A stretch of 64,000 nt of DNA from Sinomicrobium oceani (lineage in GTDB: Bacteria; Bacteroidota; Bacteroidia; Flavobacteriales; Flavobacteriaceae): NCBI RefSeq assembly GCF_900119185.1, contig NZ_FPJE01000008.1, forward strand, positions 1-64,000, written 5' to 3'. Numbering within the stretch: the first letter of the stretch is position 1; each line of letters starts with the position of its first letter. Below are positions 18,791-29,515 of this stretch, in pieces. The notes under the pieces were generated by a model, which was not told the origin of the DNA, did not search any database, and worked only from the letters and a program-made list of their open reading frames with translations. The position numbers and the translations under genes are program-made.

Positions 18791-19513
18791 TTGAAAACGG
18801 ATTATTCACATAAATCTACCAATGAAGAAATAAGAGCACGGTTTGATAATGACGTGGAACGTTTTTCCAATATCGATACGGGGCAACAGTCCACTATCGA
18901 TGCACCGGTAACTTTGGAATGGATCACGGAAGCCGCCCGTTATGTAAACCCGGAAGCGGGATACCTGCTGGATATAGGTTGCGGGGCAGGAAACTACAGC
19001 CTGAAAATGCTGTCCAAATTACCCGGGCTCCATTGTACGCTTGTCGATCTTTCGGGACCTATGCTCAGGAGAGCCGAAGAGCGTGTAAACGTTATTAATG
19101 GCGGACGTACAGTGACTTTGCAGGGGGATATCCGTACGGTAGATCTGCCCGAAGGACACTTCGATATCGTACTGGCCGGTGCAGTGCTCCATCATTTGCG
19201 TGAAGATGAGGACTGGGAATACGTCTTTGCCAAAATATTCCGGGCCCTGAAACCCGGAGGTAGTTTCTGGATATCGGATATGGTATCGCACGATTCACCG
19301 GCATTGCATACGATGTTCTGGGCAGAATACGGAAATTACCTGGAGCGGCTCGGCGGAAAAGATTACCGGGATAAGGTCTTTGCCTATATCGAGAAAGAAG
19401 ACAGTCCGCGATCGGTAACCTATCAGGTAGAACTCCTGAGAAAAACAGGGTTCGGAACCGTGGAAATACTACATAAGAACAGTTGCTTCGCAGCTTTCGG
19501 AGCTATTAAATAA
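18791..19513 (+). CDS. Class I SAM-dependent methyltransferase, function unknown
   Basis: The 240-residue protein has motif I LDIGCGAGNYSLKML near residue 57, an acidic residue at the end of strand 2 (TLVDLS), and the AGAVLHHL and ALKPGGSFWISD motifs of small-molecule methyltransferases. The start is a TTG at 18791. No substrate is evident. It is inserted between ilvC and ilvA in the same direction, 154 bp after ilvC and 60 bp before ilvA. Possible roles range from a branched-chain metabolite enzyme to an unrelated passenger. Confidence 0.8.
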   Translation: MKTDYSHKSTNEEIRARFDNDVERFSNIDTGQQSTIDAPVTLEWITEAARYVNPEAGYLLDIGCGAGNYSLKMLSKLPGLHCTLVDLSGPMLRRAEERVNVINGGRTVTLQGDIRTVDLPEGHFDIVLAGAVLHHLREDEDWEYVFAKIFRALKPGGSFWISDMVSHDSPALHTMFWAEYGNYLERLGGKDYRDKVFAYIEKEDSPRSVTYQVELLRKTGFGTVEILHKNSCFAAFGAIK

Positions 19514-19573
19514 AAACAGTGAGGATAACTGATGTACGATATCCGTACTGAACAACCCTATTATTGAGGATTT

Positions 19574-20836
19574 ATGAACGTGACAACAAACTACATACCA
19601 AAGCTGGAACAGGTTAAGGAAGCCGCAGAAACCCTGAAAGGCGTGGCAGTACTTACCCCCCTGGGAGAAAGTCTTACGTATTCGAGGGTATTCGATGCCA
19701 ATATATTACTGAAAAGGGAAGATCTGCAGATTGTGAGGTCGTATAAGATCCGCGGGGCTTATAACAAGATCCGTTCGCTGTCTGACCAAGAGAAGGCGAG
19801 GGGAATCGTTTGTGCCAGTGCGGGGAATCATGCGCAGGGCGTGGCGATGTCGTGTAACAGGCTGGGGATCAAAGGTACCATTTACATGCCCGTACCCACC
19901 CCGAAACAGAAGATCAGCCAGGTAAAAATGTTCGGCGGAGACCAGATCGAGATCGTACTGGAAGGGGATACTTTCGACGATTCCAACAAAGCGGCAATCA
20001 CCGAATGCAAAAGGCTCGGAAAAACTTTTGTACATCCTTTCGACGATGAAAAAGTAATTGAAGGTCAGGCTACGGTTGGACTGGAAATACTCGAACAGGC
20101 TGAAGTGCCGATAGATTATCTTTTTGTTCCCGTAGGGGGAGGAGGTCTCGCTTCCGGAGTTTCTTCCGTGTTCCGGGTACTGTCTCCGGAGACCAAAATT
20201 ATAGGGGTGGAACCGCAGGGTGCTCCGTCTATGAGTACGTCTCTCCAGCATAATAAAAATACGGAGCTCGGTGAGATCGAAAAATTTGTCGACGGGGCTG
20301 CTGTTCAGCGGGTCGGAGACAAGACTTTTGACATCTGTAAACAATTTCTTGACGATATGATAACGGTTCCGGAAGGAAAAGTATGTCAGACCATTTTAGA
20401 TTTGTACAATCGGGATGCTATAGTGGTCGAACCGGCAGGAGCACTGACTATTTCAGCGCTCGACCAGTACAGGGACGAGATCAAAGGGAAAAATGTCGTT
20501 TGCGTGGTGAGCGGAAGCAACAATGATATTACGCGTACGGCCGAGATCAAGGAAAGGGCACTTTTGTACGCTAATCTCAAGCATTATTTTATTGTGCGTT
20601 TTCCGCAACGTGCCGGGGCACTCAAAGAATTCGTGGCAGAAATACTCGGGCCTAACGACGATATTACACATTTTCAATACACCAAAAAACACAGCCGGGA
20701 AAATGCTCCTGCTGTCGTCGGGATCGAGCTCAAAAGTGAAAAGGATTTACTACCTTTGATAGAGCGGATGAAAGCCCGTCATTTCTACGGAGATTATCTC
20801 AACAACAAACCGGATCTGTTCCAGTTTCTGGTGTAA
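19574..20836 (+). CDS. ilvA: Threonine ammonia-lyase, biosynthetic
   Basis: The 420-residue PLP enzyme converts threonine to 2-oxobutyrate, the entry to isoleucine. The PLP lysine is K58 in VRSYKIRGAYNK, and the phosphate-binding PVGGGGLASG loop is present. From about residue 335 there is a single ACT-like regulatory domain (HYFIVRFPQRAGALKEF). The form is therefore the short biosynthetic one with one regulatory domain, not the two-domain E. coli form. Feedback by isoleucine is expected from the family. It belongs to the ilv operon, with gapN following 50 bp later. Confidence 0.94.
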   Translation: MNVTTNYIPKLEQVKEAAETLKGVAVLTPLGESLTYSRVFDANILLKREDLQIVRSYKIRGAYNKIRSLSDQEKARGIVCASAGNHAQGVAMSCNRLGIKGTIYMPVPTPKQKISQVKMFGGDQIEIVLEGDTFDDSNKAAITECKRLGKTFVHPFDDEKVIEGQATVGLEILEQAEVPIDYLFVPVGGGGLASGVSSVFRVLSPETKIIGVEPQGAPSMSTSLQHNKNTELGEIEKFVDGAAVQRVGDKTFDICKQFLDDMITVPEGKVCQTILDLYNRDAIVVEPAGALTISALDQYRDEIKGKNVVCVVSGSNNDITRTAEIKERALLYANLKHYFIVRFPQRAGALKEFVAEILGPNDDITHFQYTKKHSRENAPAVVGIELKSEKDLLPLIERMKARHFYGDYLNNKPDLFQFLV

Positions 20837-20886
20837 GGGCGTTAACCGAAATATATCCAATTTAACCACAAAACCATACTATACTG

Positions 20887-22476
20887 ATGCAAAGCGTTCA
20901 AGAAGAATTCAAACTGAAGAAAACAATACACCAGGATACGTATCTGGCCAATGGAGAGCTCAAAAAATGGGAAGGAAATTATGCCGATGTGTATTCTTCT
21001 ATACATACGCACAACGACGAAGGAGTATATGGGCCTACATTGCTGGGAACTGTTCCGGACATGGACGAGTCCTCTGCCCTGAGCACTTTACAGGCTGCCT
21101 GTGATGCTTACGACAAAGGACAGGGAGCATGGCCCACTATGAAGGTAGTAGACCGTATAGCGTGTATGGAAAAGTTTGTACGGCAGATGAAGACCCGAAG
21201 GGAAGAAGTCGTTAAACTCCTGATGTGGGAAATAGGAAAAAACCTGCCGGATTCCGAAAAAGAATTCGATCGTACGGTAGAGTATATCTACGATACTATC
21301 GAAGATTACAAACAACTGGACAGGGACAGTGCCCGTTTTGCAAAACACGGCGGTGTTTATGCGCACATACGCCGAGGCCCTCTCGGAGTGGTACTTTGCA
21401 TGGGACCGTATAACTATCCGCTGAACGAAACATTTGCGTTGCTCATCCCGGCACTGATCATGGGGAATACTGTAGTCTTTAAACCGGCCAAGCACGGTGT
21501 ACTCCTGATTTCTCCCTTACTGGAAGCCTTCAGAAGCAGCTTTCCCAAGGGAGTGGTCAATATTATCTACGGAAGGGGAAGAGTGGTTGCAGCACCGATT
21601 ATGAAGACCGGTCGTGTAGATGTACTGGCGCTTATCGGTAACAGCAAATCTGCCATAGCACTACAGGATCAGCATCCGAACAAAAACCGGTTGAGGCTTG
21701 TACTCGGTCTGGAAGCCAAGAACCCGGCGATCGTATTACCCGATGCCGATCTGGATCTGGCTATAGAAGAGTGTATTTCCGGAACCCTGTCGTTCAACGG
21801 ACAACGATGTACGGCGCTGAAAGTATTGTATGTACATGAAGATGTGGTCGAAGAGTTTAATAAGCGGTTTGCCGACCGCGTGGATGCATTGAAATTCGGG
21901 AATCCCTGGGAACCCGGTGTTATGCTTACACCGCTACCGGAACCGGGTAAGCCTGATTACATCAGAGCGCTTATGGACGATGCCGTAGCCAAAGGAGCAA
22001 AAGTGATCAATAAAAGAGGCGGAGAGCAAAGTGAAAATTATATTTTCCCTCCCGTATTGTACCCCGTCAGTAAAGATGCCAGGGCATACCAGGAAGAACA
22101 GTTCGGTCCGCTGATCCCCATATTGTCTTTTAAAAGCATCGAGGAACCGCTCAACGACATGGCAGAATCCAACTACGGGCAACAGGTAAGCCTGTTCGGT
22201 CAGAATATAAAAACCCTGGCGCCGCTGATCGATACCCTGGTCAATCTTGTTTGCCGGGTGAACCTGAACAGTTCCTGCCAGCGCGGACCGGATGTTTATC
22301 CGTTTACCGGAAGAAAGGATTCTGCGGTCAGTACACTAAGTGTGCACGATGCATTGCGCTCGTTCTCTGTTCGTACTTTCGTCGCTTCCAAGGATAACGA
22401 GTATAACCGTGCCATCCTCACGGAGCTGCTGGACAGCAAAGCTTCTAACTTCGTCAATACCGATTATATACTCTGA
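20887..22476 (+). CDS. gapN: NADP-dependent glyceraldehyde-3-phosphate dehydrogenase (non-phosphorylating, GapN-like)
   Basis: This 529-residue aldehyde dehydrogenase superfamily protein has catalytic Cys308 in [10 protein letters not shown]. The GapN hallmark CQRGPD occurs near the C-terminus ([17 protein letters not shown]) and binds the substrate phosphate in known GapN enzymes. It would oxidise glyceraldehyde-3-phosphate directly to 3-phosphoglycerate and yield NADPH. Oddly, the usual ELGGK motif reads VLGLEAKN (272-279), so the general-base Glu is replaced by Val272, with Glu276 nearby. Its place at the end of the ilv operon suggests NADPH supply for IlvC (inference). Confidence 0.82.
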   Translation: MQSVQEEFKLKKTIHQDTYLANGELKKWEGNYADVYSSIHTHNDEGVYGPTLLGTVPDMDESSALSTLQAACDAYDKGQGAWPTMKVVDRIACMEKFVRQMKTRREEVVKLLMWEIGKNLPDSEKEFDRTVEYIYDTIEDYKQLDRDSARFAKHGGVYAHIRRGPLGVVLCMGPYNYPLNETFALLIPALIMGNTVVFKPAKHGVLLISPLLEAFRSSFPKGVVNIIYGRGRVVAAPIMKTGRVDVLALIGNSKSAIALQDQHPNKNRLRLVLGLEAKNPAIVLPDADLDLAIEECISGTLSFNGQRCTALKVLYVHEDVVEEFNKRFADRVDALKFGNPWEPGVMLTPLPEPGKPDYIRALMDDAVAKGAKVINKRGGEQSENYIFPPVLYPVSKDARAYQEEQFGPLIPILSFKSIEEPLNDMAESNYGQQVSLFGQNIKTLAPLIDTLVNLVCRVNLNSSCQRGPDVYPFTGRKDSAVSTLSVHDALRSFSVRTFVASKDNEYNRAILTELLDSKASNFVNTDYIL

Positions 22477-22512
22477 TAAATCGGAGCGTGTATATCTTTT
22501 ATATCATAAAAA

Positions 22513-22576
22513 ATCCCCGGGTTTTACAAATGTCCCGGGGATATAAAAACAAAACCCGGATACATTATCCGGGTTT
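22513..22576. terminator. Double hairpin terminator between gapN and leuB
   Basis: There are two perfect stems between convergent genes. The first is 22513-22521 with 22534-22542 (9 bp). The second is 22552-22562 with 22566-22576 (11 bp, loop 3 nt). On the minus strand the second is followed by a T-rich tract, fitting the end of the leu operon. The first probably serves the plus-strand ilv operon, though its tail is A/T mixed. Confidence 0.8.
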
Positions 22577-22612
22577 CTCTTTGGGAAAGATTTTGGTTAG
22601 CTAAATCAAATC

Positions 22613-23731
22613 TTATATAATAGTAGACTGCCCAAATTCTATGTTTTCCTTATTTACCTGAGTTGTATCTTCCGCATGAAGAATAAAATCGGCAATAAAA
22701 TCACCCACTTTGTTAGTGCCATACGTGCTGTTTTTATCCAGATCGGGTGTAACTACACCTTTTTCCAGGGATTTTTCCACAGCGTACTGTATGGTTTCTG
22801 CTTCCTCTTTCAGGTTAAAATGCTCCAGGAGCATGGCAGCGGAAAGGATAGACGCTACCGGGTTGGCAATATCTTTGCCTTTGGCCTGCGGATAAGACCC
22901 GTGTATGGGTTCGAACATGGCAATATCACTTCCTACGGAAGCAGATGCCAGTAACCCTATGGAACCTCCGATGACACTTCCTTCATCGGAAATAATGTCA
23001 CCGAACATATTTTCTGTAAGAATAACATCAAACTGGCTCGGATTGAGGATGATCTGCATGGCAGCATTGTCTACAAAAAGGAAGTCGAGTTCTACATCAG
23101 GGTAGCTTTTTCCTATGGTAGTTACTACTCTTCGCCATAACCTGGAAGTCTCCAGGACATTGGCTTTATCCACGAGTGTCAGTTTGTTTTTTCTGCTGCG
23201 TGTAGCTTTAAACGCGAGATGGGCTATACGCTCGATCTCCGCTTCGGAATACTCGCAAAGGTCGGAAGCGATAGTACCGTCTTCACTGATTTTTTTCTCT
23301 CCGAAATAGATCCCCCCGGTGAGTTCGCGATAGATAGTGAAATCTGTTCCGGAAATAATATCTTTTTTTAGCGGAGATTTTTCGATGAGGGTAGGGTAGG
23401 CTTTAATAGGTCGGATGTTAGTAAAAAGGCCCAGAGATTTTCGCAGTTTTAACAATCCCTGTTCGGGACGTACTTTAGCCTTGGGATCGTTGTCGTATTT
23501 GGGATCTCCGATGGCACCGAAAAGTACGGCATCGGATTTTTTGCATACGGCTAAGGTTTCTTCGGGCAAGGGGTCTCCGGTTTTATCTATGGCAATAGCT
23601 CCGACCAGGGCTTCTTCAAAATGAAACGTATGGCCAAAAGCATCGGCAACTGCCTGCAAAGATTTCACGGCCTGGACGACCACGTCAGGACCTATGCCGT
23701 CTCCCGGTAAAAGTGCGATGTTCAATTTCAT
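22613..23731 (-). CDS. leuB: 3-isopropylmalate dehydrogenase
   Basis: The 372-residue enzyme decarboxylates 3-isopropylmalate oxidatively using NAD. It shows [11 protein letters not shown] near the N-terminus, the substrate arginine segment [13 protein letters not shown], and the [10 protein letters not shown] and [18 protein letters not shown] motifs. Length is normal. Its ATG overlaps the TGA of leuD (ATGA, 23728-23731), so it is translationally coupled. It is the last gene of leuACDB. Confidence 0.96.
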   Translation of the reverse strand: MKLNIALLPGDGIGPDVVVQAVKSLQAVADAFGHTFHFEEALVGAIAIDKTGDPLPEETLAVCKKSDAVLFGAIGDPKYDNDPKAKVRPEQGLLKLRKSLGLFTNIRPIKAYPTLIEKSPLKKDIISGTDFTIYRELTGGIYFGEKKISEDGTIASDLCEYSEAEIERIAHLAFKATRSRKNKLTLVDKANVLETSRLWRRVVTTIGKSYPDVELDFLFVDNAAMQIILNPSQFDVILTENMFGDIISDEGSVIGGSIGLLASASVGSDIAMFEPIHGSYPQAKGKDIANPVASILSAAMLLEHFNLKEEAETIQYAVEKSLEKGVVTPDLDKNSTYGTNKVGDFIADFILHAEDTTQVNKENIEFGQSTII

Positions 23732-24324
23732 ATCTGCGTATTTAATTCTTTTTCAAATTCTTCGATCTTATCTTTTTTGCTGATCAGGAAGTCAATGTCG
23801 TCATACCCGTTGAGCAGGCACAACTTCTTGTATGCATCGATCTCAAAGGATTCTTTTTTGTCCGAACCTTTAAGAGTGATAAACTGTTCTTCGAGGTTTA
23901 CCAGTATCTGTGTTTCCGGATCGGATTGTACCGCATCGATAAGGGTTTTCAGATATTCGGGAGAAACCTGTACGGGTAATAAGCCGTTGTTGAGTGCATT
24001 TCCCTTGAAAATATCGGCAAAATAGCTCGATACGATCACTTTCAGCCCATAATCTGCAAGTGACCACGCCGCATGTTCACGACTCGATCCGCAGCCGAAA
24101 TTATTTCCTGCAATGAGGATGCTCCCGCTGTATTTGGGGTCGTTAAGGGCAAAAGACGAATTGAGAGAACCGTCTTTGTTATACCTCCAGTCACGAAAGA
24201 GGTTTTCCCCGAAACCAGCCTTGTTGGTCGCTTTCAGGAAGCGGGCCGGGATGATCTGGTCGGTATCGATATTTTCAATGGGCAGAGGAATAGCCTTTGA
24301 TGTATGTGTCCTGAATTTTTCCAT
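23728..24324 (-). CDS. leuD: 3-isopropylmalate dehydratase small subunit
   Basis: The 198-residue swivel subunit of isopropylmalate isomerase works with LeuC. The family motifs [14 protein letters not shown] and [17 protein letters not shown] are present. It overlaps leuB by 4 bp. The 179-bp gap to leuC holds no convincing ORF, and I see no strong hairpin in it. Confidence 0.95.
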   Translation of the reverse strand: MEKFRTHTSKAIPLPIENIDTDQIIPARFLKATNKAGFGENLFRDWRYNKDGSLNSSFALNDPKYSGSILIAGNNFGCGSSREHAAWSLADYGLKVIVSSYFADIFKGNALNNGLLPVQVSPEYLKTLIDAVQSDPETQILVNLEEQFITLKGSDKKESFEIDAYKKLCLLNGYDDIDFLISKKDKIEEFEKELNTQI

Positions 24325-24503
24325 GTCTACTTTTATATGGGCTCCTGGCCCTTTTGCGAAAAATGCACTCTTGCAAGGGCAATGGTTTTCGCTGTTGATG
24401 CCGTGATGGCCAATCTTAATGTTATAATTTTTTGTTTAACATCCGGGGCTTCCGGTAATCGGCCCGAAACGCCGGTTCTGCTGTTAGCGATGTACTTTCC
24501 GAA

Positions 24504-25898
24504 TCAGACAAGTTCTGCTACTTCTTCTTCATAAGGGGTGGCAATAGCACCTTTTACGGCCGTTGCGGCTGCGATAAGCGGGCTGGCCAGTATGGTACGG
24601 GCTCCCTGTCCCTGACGTCCTTCGAAATTCCTGTTGGACGTAGAGACACAGTATTCTCCTTCCGGAATTTTATCGTCGTTCATCGCGAGACATGCAGAAC
24701 ATCCGGGCTGCCGCAATACAAAGCCGGCTTCTTCAAAAACCTGCCTGAGACCTTCTTCTTCAATCTGCCTGGCTACCTGCTGTGAACCGGGGACAATAAG
24801 GGCATTGACATTGGCCGCTTTTTGTTTGCCTTTGATATAATCTGCAGCTACCCGGAAATCTTCGATCCGGGAATTGGTACAACTTCCGATAAAGACGTAA
24901 TTGATCGGTTTACCCAAAAGGCTCTCTCCTTTACGGAAGCCCATATATTGAAGTGATTTTTCGAAAGAGATATCATCCAGTTCCGGGATCTGCCCGTTGA
25001 TCTTGATCCCCATACCCGGATTGGTACCGTAGGTAACCATAGGTTCGATATCTTCGGCATCAAAAGAATATTCCTGGTCAAACGCCGCACCTTCATCGGT
25101 TTTCAGCGTTTTCCAGTAGGCTACTTTTTTCTCGAACTCTTCACCCTTCGGAGCAAATTCTTTACCTTTCACATAAGCAAACGTGGTCTCGTCCGGGGCG
25201 ATCATTCCGCCGCGGGCCCCCATTTCTATACTCATATTACATACCGTCATCCGCCCTTCCATACTCATGTTCTCAAAAACATCTCCGGCGTATTCGGCGA
25301 AGTACCCGGTACCCGAATTGGTTCCGAGCTTGGCAATGACATAAAGGATCACATCCTTTGGAAGCACTCCCTTACGGAGTTTACCGTTGACATTGATCCG
25401 CATTTTTTTCGGCTTGCTGAGCAGCAGACACTGACTGGCAAAAACCTGGGCAACCTGGCTGGTTCCTATCCCGAAGGCAATGGTGCCGAAAGCACCGTGG
25501 GTGGAAGTATGGCTATCTCCGCAGACCATGGTCATTCCGGGCTGGGTTATTCCGAGTTCGGGGGCCATTACGTGTACGATACCCTGGTATTTGTGTCCGA
25601 GACCATAGAGGGTTACCCCGTGTTTTTCACAGTTTTCGGTTAACTGCTGCACCTGGTTTCTCGACAGCGCGTCTTTTATAGGCAGGTGCTGATCCAGTGT
25701 GGGGACGTTATGGTCCGCCGTAGCCACGACCTGATCCGGTCTGAAAAGCGGGATATTCCGTTGTTCGAGTTCCGCAAAAGCCTGCGGACTTGTTACTTCG
25801 TGTATAAGGTGCTTATCTATATATAATATTTGTGGTCCATTCTCTACAGAATCGACCACATGGCTATCCCAAACTTTATCAAATAATGTCTTCTTCAT
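24504..25898 (-). CDS. leuC: 3-isopropylmalate dehydratase large subunit
   Basis: The 464-residue aconitase-family protein isomerises 2- to 3-isopropylmalate with LeuD. The [4Fe-4S] ligands are the Cys of [13 protein letters not shown] and the CxxC of [10 protein letters not shown]. The [14 protein letters not shown] and [19 protein letters not shown] motifs are intact. It begins 104 bp after leuA. Confidence 0.96.
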   Translation of the reverse strand: MKKTLFDKVWDSHVVDSVENGPQILYIDKHLIHEVTSPQAFAELEQRNIPLFRPDQVVATADHNVPTLDQHLPIKDALSRNQVQQLTENCEKHGVTLYGLGHKYQGIVHVMAPELGITQPGMTMVCGDSHTSTHGAFGTIAFGIGTSQVAQVFASQCLLLSKPKKMRINVNGKLRKGVLPKDVILYVIAKLGTNSGTGYFAEYAGDVFENMSMEGRMTVCNMSIEMGARGGMIAPDETTFAYVKGKEFAPKGEEFEKKVAYWKTLKTDEGAAFDQEYSFDAEDIEPMVTYGTNPGMGIKINGQIPELDDISFEKSLQYMGFRKGESLLGKPINYVFIGSCTNSRIEDFRVAADYIKGKQKAANVNALIVPGSQQVARQIEEEGLRQVFEEAGFVLRQPGCSACLAMNDDKIPEGEYCVSTSNRNFEGRQGQGARTILASPLIAAATAVKGAIATPYEEEVAELV

Positions 25899-26002
25899 TC
25901 GTTTTTTACTTTAGTTACATGCGTCAGGGCCTTTAAAAGCCCGGAAAATCAGGATGGTGTGCTTTACAAAGATATCGTTAGTTTTTTAGTTTTTGATTTC
26001 CC

Positions 26003-27175
26003 TTAGACGGCTCTGGCTTCTGCTATTTTGCAAACGTGCATAATCTCGTGGATATCCTGGTCCAGGATCTCTTTTTTCCTGTCAGCAAATTTCAGGAATT
26101 CCTGGTATACATCATCCAGTTGAAGTTTGGTAAGCTCATAGCCTACCTTCTTGGCCCGGTATGCCAGTGCTGCACGTCCGCTTCTCGCTGTAAGTACTAT
26201 GGCCGATTCGGTAACTCCCACATCGGCCGGGTCTATAATTTCATAAGTCTCCCTGTTCTTGATCACCCCGTCCTGGTGAATTCCGGAACTGTGTGCAAAA
26301 GCATTGGCACCTATGATAGCTTTATTGGGTTGTACGGGCATTCCCATACTTTCCGATACCATACGGCTGGTACTGTACAATAATCTGGAATTGATATTGG
26401 TGTCCAGGTCGAGGGTAGGGTGCTGGCGGAGGATCATTACGACTTCTTCCAGCGAAGTGTTCCCGGCCCGCTCGCCAATACCGTTAATGGTACATTCTAT
26501 TTGTCTGGCCCCGTTGATAACCCCCGAAATAGAGTTGGCGGTAGCCAGTCCGAGGTCGTTATGACAGTGGCAGGAAAGGATGGCATTCTCGATACCTTTT
26601 ACATGGTCTTTGAGGTATTTTATCTTGGCACCATATTCTTCCGGTAAGCAATATCCGGTCGTATCGGGAATGTTGAGTACAGTGGCACCCGCTGCAATAA
26701 CAGCTTCACAGACCTGTGCAAGGAAGTCGTTGTCGGTACGTCCGGCGTCTTCGGCATAAAATTCTACATCGTCCACGAAGGTTTTGGCGTAGGCCACGGC
26801 AGTAACTGCTCTTTCTATAATTTCTTCACGTGTAGCCTTGAATTTATGGGTGATGTGAGAATCCGAAGTACCTATTCCCGTATGAATACGTGGTCTTTTA
26901 GCAAATTTCAGGGCTTCCGCAGCAACTTCTATATCTTTTTTTACTGCCCTGGTGAGTCCGCATACCGTAGCATTTTTCACTATTTTTGCTATCTCGACGA
27001 CCGATGTAAAATCTCCGGGGCTCGAGATAGGGAATCCGGCCTCTATGACATCCACCCCAAGTTCGTCCAGACGTTCCGCGATTACCAGTTTCTGCTTGGT
27101 ATTCAGCTTGCATCCGGGCACTTGTTCGCCATCTCTGAGAGTGGTGTCGAAGATTTGTACTTTTTCTTTACTCAT
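26003..27175 (-). CDS. leuA: 2-isopropylmalate synthase, short form
   Basis: The 390-residue protein condenses acetyl-CoA with 2-oxoisovalerate. The catalytic TIM barrel is complete: [14 protein letters not shown] at the start, [15 protein letters not shown] and the NGIGERAGN loop. It ends shortly after the barrel and subdomain region and so lacks the C-terminal leucine-binding regulatory domain of the roughly 520-residue LeuA. A related homocitrate or citramalate synthase is possible from the barrel alone, but position as the first gene of leuACDB favours LeuA. It is divergent from the next gene across 154 bp. Confidence 0.88.
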   Translation of the reverse strand: MSKEKVQIFDTTLRDGEQVPGCKLNTKQKLVIAERLDELGVDVIEAGFPISSPGDFTSVVEIAKIVKNATVCGLTRAVKKDIEVAAEALKFAKRPRIHTGIGTSDSHITHKFKATREEIIERAVTAVAYAKTFVDDVEFYAEDAGRTDNDFLAQVCEAVIAAGATVLNIPDTTGYCLPEEYGAKIKYLKDHVKGIENAILSCHCHNDLGLATANSISGVINGARQIECTINGIGERAGNTSLEEVVMILRQHPTLDLDTNINSRLLYSTSRMVSESMGMPVQPNKAIIGANAFAHSSGIHQDGVIKNRETYEIIDPADVGVTESAIVLTARSGRAALAYRAKKVGYELTKLQLDDVYQEFLKFADRKKEILDQDIHEIMHVCKIAEARAV

Positions 27176-27329
27176 GTCAAATTATTAATCTTAATTTTAT
27201 TTTTCAATACGAATTTATATTTTGCAAATTCAAACAAAGGATTTCGATTGTGGTGCTTTACAATGCTTAACCAAAAAATATAAAACTTAACATTTTGATA
27301 ATTAGGTTTTTAATATCAGTTTTATTACA

Positions 27330-28874
27330 ATGACAAATGCACAAAAAGATTCGTTGTTTGTTTTGATAAAATCCCTTTCCAAGTCAGAAAAGAGACAATT
27401 CAAACTGTATGTGAATCGGTTAGGAGTGAATGCAGATGCCAAATTTCTGGCATTGTTTAACCTTTTCGATAAAATGCATGATTACAATGAAAAGGAAATA
27501 CTCAAGAGCGGGATAGTAAAAAAGCAACAACTGTCCAATCTCAAAGCGCATTTGTATAAGCAGGTCCTGGTGAGTCTCCGTCTGAACCCGGTAAACCAGA
27601 ACATCAGGATACAAATACGCGAACAAATGGATTTCGCCACCATTTTATATCACAAGGGATTATACCGGCAAAGCCTTAAAATCCTGGAAAAAGCGAAGCA
27701 ACTGGCTATAGAGAACGAGGAGAAGAACATCGCTTATGAAATCGTGGAGTTCGAGAAAATTATCGAAACCCAGTATATCACGCGAAGTATGAGTGGCCGT
27801 GCAGACGAACTGGCCGTGCAGGCCAAGGAACTGAGTATGCAGAATGTCATTACGAGCAGGCTGTCGAACCTCTCTCTGCAGCTTTACGGTATTTTGCTGA
27901 AATCGGGTTATGTAAAAAGCGATGAGGAAAACCAGCGGATCACGGAGTACTTTTATTCCCGTTTGCCTAAATGTAAGCTGGAAGACCTCGGTTTCCGGGA
28001 GAAATTATGGCTGTATAAAGCGCATTTGTGGTACAGCTTCCTCACCCAGGATTTTTTGTCGTGTTATAAATATGCCAGTAAGCTGACCGATCTTTTCTAT
28101 GAGAACGAACAGATGATCTACCTGAACCCGGTATATTACCTGAAAGGGAACAATTACCTGCTCGAATCGCTGTTTATGCTCAAATATAAGACGCAGTTCA
28201 AGGCCGTACTCGAACGCCTGGAAAAAACAATAGCTTCGGAGCCCTTTCCGAAAAATGAAAATGTTTCCTCACTTTGTTTTTTATATATATACATCAACAA
28301 ACTCAACCTGCATTTCGTAGGAGGAACATTCGAGGAGGGGCTTTCTCTGGTCGATGATATTCTGAAGGAGTTAAAGGCTCACCGGGACACCATAGACGAA
28401 CATCACGTTATGGTCTTTTATTATAAGATCGCCTGTATGTATTTCGGTAACGGGGACAACAGGATGTGCATCAGTTACCTGAAAAAGATTATAGACAATA
28501 AGAACCTCACCATGCGGGAAGACCTCATGTGTTTTTCAAGAGTGTTAAGTCTGGTAGCGCACTATGAAGCCGGTATGGATTATCATCTCGATGTACAATT
28601 GAAAAGTACATACAAGTTCCTGTTGAAGATGAACGATCTGCATGAGGTGCAAAAGGAGATGATCAAATTCCTGCGAAACCTCGGCAACATTTACCCTCAC
28701 GAGCTGAAAAAGGAATTTAAAAAACTCCATTCGCGTTTTAAAGAACTCGACAACGATCCCTATGAAAGAAGGGCCTTCCTGTATCTGGATATTATTTCCT
28801 GGCTGGAAAGTAAGATCGAGAACAAACCGGTGGGGATCATTATACAGGAGAAAGCTAAAAAACTGGTCCGTTAG
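27330..28874 (+). CDS. Conserved Bacteroidota protein, all-helical (TPR-like), function unknown
   Basis: The 514-residue protein is rich in Leu, Lys and Glu with amphipathic helices throughout. Pairs of helices such as YHKGLYRQSLKILEKAKQLA resemble TPR units. There is no signal peptide or membrane segment, so it is probably a cytoplasmic scaffold. The N-terminal MTNAQKDSLFVLIKSLSKSE helix looks family-specific. I do not recognise a named domain. It is divergent from leuA and 37 bp upstream of a GNAT gene in the same direction. Confidence 0.75.
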   Translation: MTNAQKDSLFVLIKSLSKSEKRQFKLYVNRLGVNADAKFLALFNLFDKMHDYNEKEILKSGIVKKQQLSNLKAHLYKQVLVSLRLNPVNQNIRIQIREQMDFATILYHKGLYRQSLKILEKAKQLAIENEEKNIAYEIVEFEKIIETQYITRSMSGRADELAVQAKELSMQNVITSRLSNLSLQLYGILLKSGYVKSDEENQRITEYFYSRLPKCKLEDLGFREKLWLYKAHLWYSFLTQDFLSCYKYASKLTDLFYENEQMIYLNPVYYLKGNNYLLESLFMLKYKTQFKAVLERLEKTIASEPFPKNENVSSLCFLYIYINKLNLHFVGGTFEEGLSLVDDILKELKAHRDTIDEHHVMVFYYKIACMYFGNGDNRMCISYLKKIIDNKNLTMREDLMCFSRVLSLVAHYEAGMDYHLDVQLKSTYKFLLKMNDLHEVQKEMIKFLRNLGNIYPHELKKEFKKLHSRFKELDNDPYERRAFLYLDIISWLESKIENKPVGIIIQEKAKKLVR

Positions 28875-28911
28875 CCCTACAGAGACATTAAAAGATTATA
28901 AGAGGTAAGAC

Positions 28912-29412
28912 ATGACAGATATCCGTGAAGCTTTTGCAGGAGATATTCCCGTTATACAGGAAATAGCGTATGCTACGTGGCCCGAAACATTTAAGGACAT
29001 CCTTACGGAAGCCCAGATCGCTTATATGCTGGAAATGATGTATAGTACCGAGGCCCTTACCGGGCAATTAGGCAGCGGACATCGCTTCTTCCTGGTTTCG
29101 GAAAACGGAGTCGATCTCGGCTTCTGTTCTTGTGAAACGGGATATAAGAACACTCCCAAAACGAAAATACACAAGATATATATTCTTCCGGAGGCGCAGG
29201 GGAAGGGTGTAGGAAAACGTTTGATCGCAAAGTGCAGGGAAGTGGCCCTGACCGAAGACGATCGTCAATTGTCGCTCAATGTCAATAAATACAACCGGGC
29301 CATTATGTTCTATGAGCACCTGGGATTCCGGAAAACCGCCGAAGAAGTGATCCGGATAGGAGGGGGGTACGTTATGGACGATTTTGTGATGGATTGTGAT
29401 CTTTTGGTGTAA
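28912..29412 (+). CDS. GNAT-family N-acetyltransferase
   Basis: The 166-residue protein has the acetyl-CoA pyrophosphate loop QGKGVG (96-101) after the strand IHKIYILPEA, and the NKYNRAIMFYEHLGF motif near the C-terminus. The substrate is unknown. Starts at ATG 28912, 37 bp after the helical-repeat gene, so the two may share a transcript. It converges on yebC with a bidirectional terminator between them. Confidence 0.85.
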   Translation: MTDIREAFAGDIPVIQEIAYATWPETFKDILTEAQIAYMLEMMYSTEALTGQLGSGHRFFLVSENGVDLGFCSCETGYKNTPKTKIHKIYILPEAQGKGVGKRLIAKCREVALTEDDRQLSLNVNKYNRAIMFYEHLGFRKTAEEVIRIGGGYVMDDFVMDCDLLV

Positions 29413-29449
29413 CGATGTTGACGGAAACAGGGAAAGAGTAATACTAAAA

Positions 29450-29490
29450 AAACAGAAAGCCCCGTATCTTCTGACCGGAGCTTTCTGTTT
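29450..29490. terminator. Bidirectional terminator
   Basis: AAACAGAAAGC (29450-29460) pairs perfectly with GCTTTCTGTTT (29480-29490). A T-rich stretch follows on the plus strand and an A-run precedes it, so it can work in both directions between the convergent GNAT gene and yebC. Confidence 0.85.
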
Positions 29491-29515
29491 AATTAATTCT
29501 ACGGATGATTATTTT

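Noticed and set aside
22480-22580. Repeat family or REP element at the gapN-leuB junction
   Set aside because: The two stems are different sequences and are better explained as terminators of the convergent operons.
27176-27329. Leader peptide before leuA (MLSFIFFG)
   Set aside because: Only 8 codons with a single Leu after Met, no terminator and no alternative pairing downstream.
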